Source: Cytobacillus purgationiresistens (lineage in GTDB: Bacteria > Bacillota > Bacilli > Bacillales > Cytobacillaceae). Taken from it: 64,000 bases of DNA. Shown here piece after piece: positions 60,809 through 64,000 of this stretch. Every line of letters begins with the position of its first letter. Within the stretch, counting starts at the first letter, position 1. The translations under genes were made by a program, and so were the position numbers. The notes below the pieces were generated by a model. It had not been told where the DNA came from, did not search any database, and worked only from the letters and a program-made list of their open reading frames with translations. The stretch lies in the NCBI RefSeq assembly GCF_030813235.1, contig NZ_JAUSUB010000001.1, positions 310,001 through 374,000 of the forward strand. Reading direction: 5' to 3'.

Positions 60809-60837
60809 TTGACAATTGTAAACGCTTCATTTAATAT
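60809..60837 (+). promoter_or_regulatory. promoter 1 of the hisD-like/gntP operon
   Basis: TTGACA (60809-60814), 17 bp, TAATAT (60832-60837). The spacer contains TGTAAACGCTTCA, which resembles a CcpA cre box but is one base short. Operator 1 covers the predicted start point. Confidence 0.65.
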
Positions 60838-60845
60838 CTAAATCA

Positions 60846-60879
60846 GAAACAGTTTTGCATACGTATGCAAAACTGTTTC
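60846..60879. promoter_or_regulatory. LacI-type operator 1 (34-bp perfect palindrome)
   Basis: An exact 34-bp inverted repeat centred on GCATACGTATGC with arms GAAACAGTTTT / AAAACTGTTTC, at the predicted start of promoter 1. Confidence 0.85.
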
Positions 60880-60905
60880 ATACAAGTATTTTAATCTATT
60901 AATCA

Positions 60906-60954
60906 TTTACATACGTATGGATTTTTTTCTATACTTTTGCATACGTATGCAAAA
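60906..60954. promoter_or_regulatory. promoter 2 with LacI-type operators 2 and 3
   Basis: TTTACA (60906-60911), 18 bp, TATACT (60930-60935). Operator 2 (CATACGTATG, 60910-60919) overlaps the -35, and operator 3 (60935-60954, TTTTGCATACGTATGCAAAA, exact) covers the -10/+1 and abuts the ribosome binding site. Confidence 0.75.
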
Positions 60955-60969
60955 AAGGAGAGTTATTAA

Positions 60970-62253
60970 ATGGCAACATTTTTAAAGCAAGGTAAAGTAG
61001 TTGAAGACATCCAAAAAGACGATGCAAAAGTTTCGGAAATCGTTCGTTCTACTATTAAAAAAGTTGAGGATGAAGGAGATAGCGCACTCAGAGAATTATC
61101 TGAGAAATTCGATAAATGGAGTCCGGATCGTTTTAAGTTAACTGAAGAACAAATCGAAAGGATCTGTGCTTCCATTCCAAAACAAACTGTTGAAGATATT
61201 GAATTCGCACAAAACAATATTAGAAGATTTGCTGAAGAACAAAGACAGTCTATGAAAGATATCGAGGTCGAAACCATGCCTGGTGTAATACTGGGACATA
61301 AAAATATTCCAGTGAACAGTGTTGGTTGTTATATCCCAGGTGGACGTTATCCGATGGTTGCTTCCGCTCATATGAGTGTTTTAACCGCTAAAGTCGCTGG
61401 TGTTAAAAGGGTTATTGCTTGTACACCGCCTATTAATGGTGAAATACCAGCTGCAACAGTTTATGCTATGCACACGGCTGGAGCTGATGAGATTTATATC
61501 CTTGGCGGTATCCAAGCGATGGCGGGGATGGCTATCGGTACCGAAACGATTGAGTCAGTAGATATGATTGTCGGACCTGGTAATGCTTTTGTTGCAGAAG
61601 CGAAACGCCAACTTTATGGTCGCGTAGGTATTGATTTATTCGCTGGTCCTACAGAAACATTGGTAGTTGCTGACGAAACGAGTGATCCGGAAATGATCGC
61701 AACAGATCTGTTAGGGCAGGGTGAACATGGTCCAACATCACCTGGGGCTTTAATTACAACTTCTAAAGTAATTGCTGAAGAAACAGTAAAAGAGATTGAA
61801 AGACAATTAAAGGTTTTACCAACCGCTGATGTAGCTAGCGTTTCATGGAACGACTATGGACAAATTATTTTAGTGGAGGACGAACAAGAGGCTTTAAAAG
61901 AAGCAGATAGACTTGCTTTTGAGCATGTTGAGATCCTAACTAAAAATCCTGATTTTTTCTTAGAAAACATGACCAATTATGGCTGTCTTTTCTTAGGGCC
62001 TGAAACCAATGTTGCTTACGGAGATAAAGTGATTGGTACAAACCATACATTGCCTACTAAAGGGGCTGCGAGATACACAGGCGGTCTTTGGGTCGGAAAA
62101 TTCCTCAAAACTGTTACCTATCAAAAAGTTACATCTGAAGAACAAAGTGCTTTTATTGGTGAATATGCAGCTAGACTTTGTCAATTAGAGAATTTTGCAG
62201 GTCACGCTGAACAAGCGCTGCTCCGTGTACGTAAGTACGGCAACAAAGCATAA
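60970..62253 (+). CDS. histidinol dehydrogenase-like (HisD paralogue) enzyme
   Basis: A 427-aa zinc NAD-dependent alcohol dehydrogenase of the HisD superfamily. The Zn ligands align with HisD: Gln and His in [13 protein letters not shown], Asp in [15 protein letters not shown], His in [13 protein letters not shown]; the catalytic Glu-His pair is in AFEHVEIL. It is not in a his operon and sits with a permease and LacI regulator, so it probably oxidises another polyol-like substrate. HisD paralogues such as HpsN oxidise dihydroxypropanesulfonate; that substrate is possible but unproven. Confidence 0.85.
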   Translation: MATFLKQGKVVEDIQKDDAKVSEIVRSTIKKVEDEGDSALRELSEKFDKWSPDRFKLTEEQIERICASIPKQTVEDIEFAQNNIRRFAEEQRQSMKDIEVETMPGVILGHKNIPVNSVGCYIPGGRYPMVASAHMSVLTAKVAGVKRVIACTPPINGEIPAATVYAMHTAGADEIYILGGIQAMAGMAIGTETIESVDMIVGPGNAFVAEAKRQLYGRVGIDLFAGPTETLVVADETSDPEMIATDLLGQGEHGPTSPGALITTSKVIAEETVKEIERQLKVLPTADVASVSWNDYGQIILVEDEQEALKEADRLAFEHVEILTKNPDFFLENMTNYGCLFLGPETNVAYGDKVIGTNHTLPTKGAARYTGGLWVGKFLKTVTYQKVTSEEQSAFIGEYAARLCQLENFAGHAEQALLRVRKYGNKA

Positions 62254-62297
62254 GGGGAACAGATTCCCTTTCTAAACTATAAAAGTAGGTGGCTTTT

Positions 62298-63617
62298 ATG
62301 TTAAGCATGTTGGGCTTAATTGGTGGCTTAATATTATTGACCGTTCTTGTCATGAGAGGTATGAATTTGCTCATTGTTGCTCCACTTTCGGCACTGTTTG
62401 TAGCGGTGCTGAACGGGGTACCTATATTCCCACAGTTTGCTGCTAAGGGTGAAGTGGACTTCATTACTGGCTATATGGATGGCTTTGCTGGTTTCATTAC
62501 ATCATGGTATTTGATGTTCTTAGCAGGAGCGATTTTTGGAAAGGTAATGGAGGATAGCGGAGCAGCAGAAAGCGTATCACATTGGATTGTTTCAAAAATT
62601 GGCATGAAACATGCGGTCCTTGCTATTGTCCTTGCCTGTGCTGTTTTAACCTATGGCGGAGTTAGCTTATTCGTTGTAGCTTTTGCAGTTTTCCCAATGG
62701 CAGTCAGTTTATTTAAGGAAGCAAATCTTCCTAGAAGGTTTATACCAGCTGCCTTAGCATTTGGGTCTACGACGTTTACGATGACCTCAGCAGGCTCACC
62801 TGAAATACAAAATTGGATTCCAATTCCATTTCTTGGGACAAGCCCATATGCAGGATGGGAAGTCAGTATCATTACTTCTATCTTTATGTTAATTGTTGGC
62901 TATTGGCTGCTTATGCAAATGATTAACAGATCCGTTAAGAAGGGTGAGCATTTCGTAGAAAGAGATACAGATAACACTGAGGTAAGGACAAATTTACCAA
63001 ATCCAATACTAAGTTTAGTTCCTTTGTTGGCCGTTCTTGCAGTAGCATTTATTTTTCATGACTCGCTAGCTCAATCCGCTTTAATCCTTGCTTTAATTAG
63101 TGGCATTCTTGCCACATGGCTATTAAATAGGAAATACTTCAGAAATTTTTGGGATGCAGTCAGTGATGGAACATTAGGCGCATTGATTGCCATCGGGAAT
63201 ACGGCTGCAGTGGTTGGATTTGGTGGAGTGGCTAAGATTACCCCAGCCTTTGCTACCGCAGTCGATTTTATGACTAGTATTCCTGGATCACCATTAATCG
63301 GTGGTGCGCTGGCAGTTATGGTTATCGCAGGACTAACCGGCTCTTCTTCTGGTGGCCAAACAATTGCTTTACCTATTCTCGCCCCTCATTATTTAGATAT
63401 GGGCGTGAACGCAGAAGCACTTCACAGAACAGTATCTCTATCATCCGGTACGCTGGATTCTTTACCACATGGAGGATATGCTGTTACAACGATCAGATCT
63501 ATTGCAGGTGAAACACATAAAGATGCCTACCCTGCTTTTGGAGTAGTTACAGTTGTCGTACCCATAATAACAGTAGTTCTGGCTGTTATCTTATTCTCAG
63601 TAGGGTTAGGGATTTAG
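62298..63617 (+). CDS. GntP family permease
   Basis: A 439-aa carrier of the GntP (gluconate/organic acid) family with about 12 helices. Landmarks: AGAIFGKVMEDSGAAESV, TYGGVSLFVVAFAVFPMAVSLFKEA, FTMTSAGSPEIQNWIP and the late ALTGSSSGGQTIALPILAP-like region (GLTGSSSGGQTIALPI). GTG 62289 lies within AGGTGG; ATG 62298 is preferred. Second gene of the LacI-controlled unit; it probably imports the compound oxidised by the HisD-like enzyme. Confidence 0.87.
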   Translation: MLSMLGLIGGLILLTVLVMRGMNLLIVAPLSALFVAVLNGVPIFPQFAAKGEVDFITGYMDGFAGFITSWYLMFLAGAIFGKVMEDSGAAESVSHWIVSKIGMKHAVLAIVLACAVLTYGGVSLFVVAFAVFPMAVSLFKEANLPRRFIPAALAFGSTTFTMTSAGSPEIQNWIPIPFLGTSPYAGWEVSIITSIFMLIVGYWLLMQMINRSVKKGEHFVERDTDNTEVRTNLPNPILSLVPLLAVLAVAFIFHDSLAQSALILALISGILATWLLNRKYFRNFWDAVSDGTLGALIAIGNTAAVVGFGGVAKITPAFATAVDFMTSIPGSPLIGGALAVMVIAGLTGSSSGGQTIALPILAPHYLDMGVNAEALHRTVSLSSGTLDSLPHGGYAVTTIRSIAGETHKDAYPAFGVVTVVVPIITVVLAVILFSVGLGI

Positions 63618-64000
63618 TATTGTTTTTAGACGATTAATAAACAGCAAAAAACTGTGTAACTATCATTTTTATTTCATCGAATGTCTTTTGCAGACTACAT
63701 TTCTCAAGGCCTTTGACGTAATTGATTAATAGATTTTAACTTCAATAGAACTCTGGCATGTTTTCATGCTAGGGTTTTATTAGTATTCTGCTAAAAGTGA
63801 TTTACTATGTTGACAAGTTAAAAAGGCTGTTAAGTAGTTATTGACATAGTTGAAGCAATAGACCGCTCTGGGCAGTTTGGAAGGAGAGTCCCCAGGGAAA
63901 CGAAAGGATACGAACGTTCGTTCTTCCTCTTGGGAATATCCATTATCTGATTATATATAGAACTCCTTGCAAATCTAATAGATAGAATATATGATAATAC
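63618..64000. other. terminal intergenic region with a terminator
   Basis: CTGGCATG (63753-63760) pairs with CATGCTAG, followed by GGTTTTATT, a probable terminator of the operon. Farther on, ACGAACGTTCGT (about 63913-63924) is a perfect palindrome of unknown role. No gene is seen to the window end. Confidence 0.5.

Noticed and set aside
60817..60831. CcpA cre site in promoter 1 of the HisD-like operon
   Set aside because: TGTAAACGCTTCA lacks one base of the 14-bp cre consensus, so the second half does not align.

Overview
The window looks like chromosome of a low-GC Gram-positive spore former of the family Bacillaceae. The evidence is AT-rich intergenic DNA, AGGAGG-type ribosome binding sites, frequent TTG/GTG starts, sigma-A-like promoters, many hairpin-plus-U-run terminators, and characteristic Bacillus genes (des-desK-desR, a YkuK homologue, a YteA-like zinc-finger protein, a DUF3231 protein, SE1832, YkvI, BmrC/BmrD, KtrA/KtrB). 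No rRNA, tRNA, CRISPR array or complete insertion sequence was seen. All similarity statements come from reading the sequence; no database was searched.

Layout. 1-10 kb: a gene tail, a YdeI-like protein, YkuK, a FrnE-like DsbA-family protein, the membrane-fluidity unit des-desKR with a clear DesR-type operator, a DUF3231 protein, ilvE, and a GH25 lysozyme whose signal-anchor is cut by a stop codon. 10-17 kb: aroK, tandem TPP riboswitches ahead of thiW-thiD-thiM-thiE, an azoreductase, two decaying genes, a 21-bp-period repeat and coaA. 17-35 kb: mostly housekeeping and general metabolism (pepF, two paralogous flavin reductases, an amine oxidase-type flavoprotein, an aldo/keto reductase, a prolyl-4-hydroxylase-type oxygenase, an SgrR regulator divergent from an MFS pump, YkvI, arylamine N-acetyltransferase, murB) with scattered repeats and a frameshifted DUF3788 gene. 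35-40 kb: a 52-bp tandem repeat against a broken ABC ATPase, then a BmrB-like leader peptide and attenuator ahead of a heterodimeric drug exporter (bmrC-bmrD).

40-50 kb is accessory: a TetR-MFS pair sharing one operator, a long RNA-like hairpin, a ketopantoate-reductase-like gene divergent from a second TetR gene across a 22-bp perfect palindrome, and a four-gene cassette encoding a secreted 108-aa precursor, an ABC ATPase, an 850-aa duplicated permease and a small membrane protein. That cassette is the best candidate for an undescribed system (a secreted peptide with export or self-protection). Its promoter carries a CodY-box-like sequence.

50-57 kb is a patchwork: a methionine aminopeptidase between imperfect direct repeats, a YolD/helix-turn-helix group with repeated palindromes, a GC-richer DUF899 gene, a MITE-like element and several gene remnants. 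57-64 kb: a c-di-AMP riboswitch before ktrB-ktrA (potassium uptake), then a LacI-type regulator, three palindromic operators, a HisD-like dehydrogenase and a GntP-family permease, which together read as a small inducible catabolic operon of unknown substrate.
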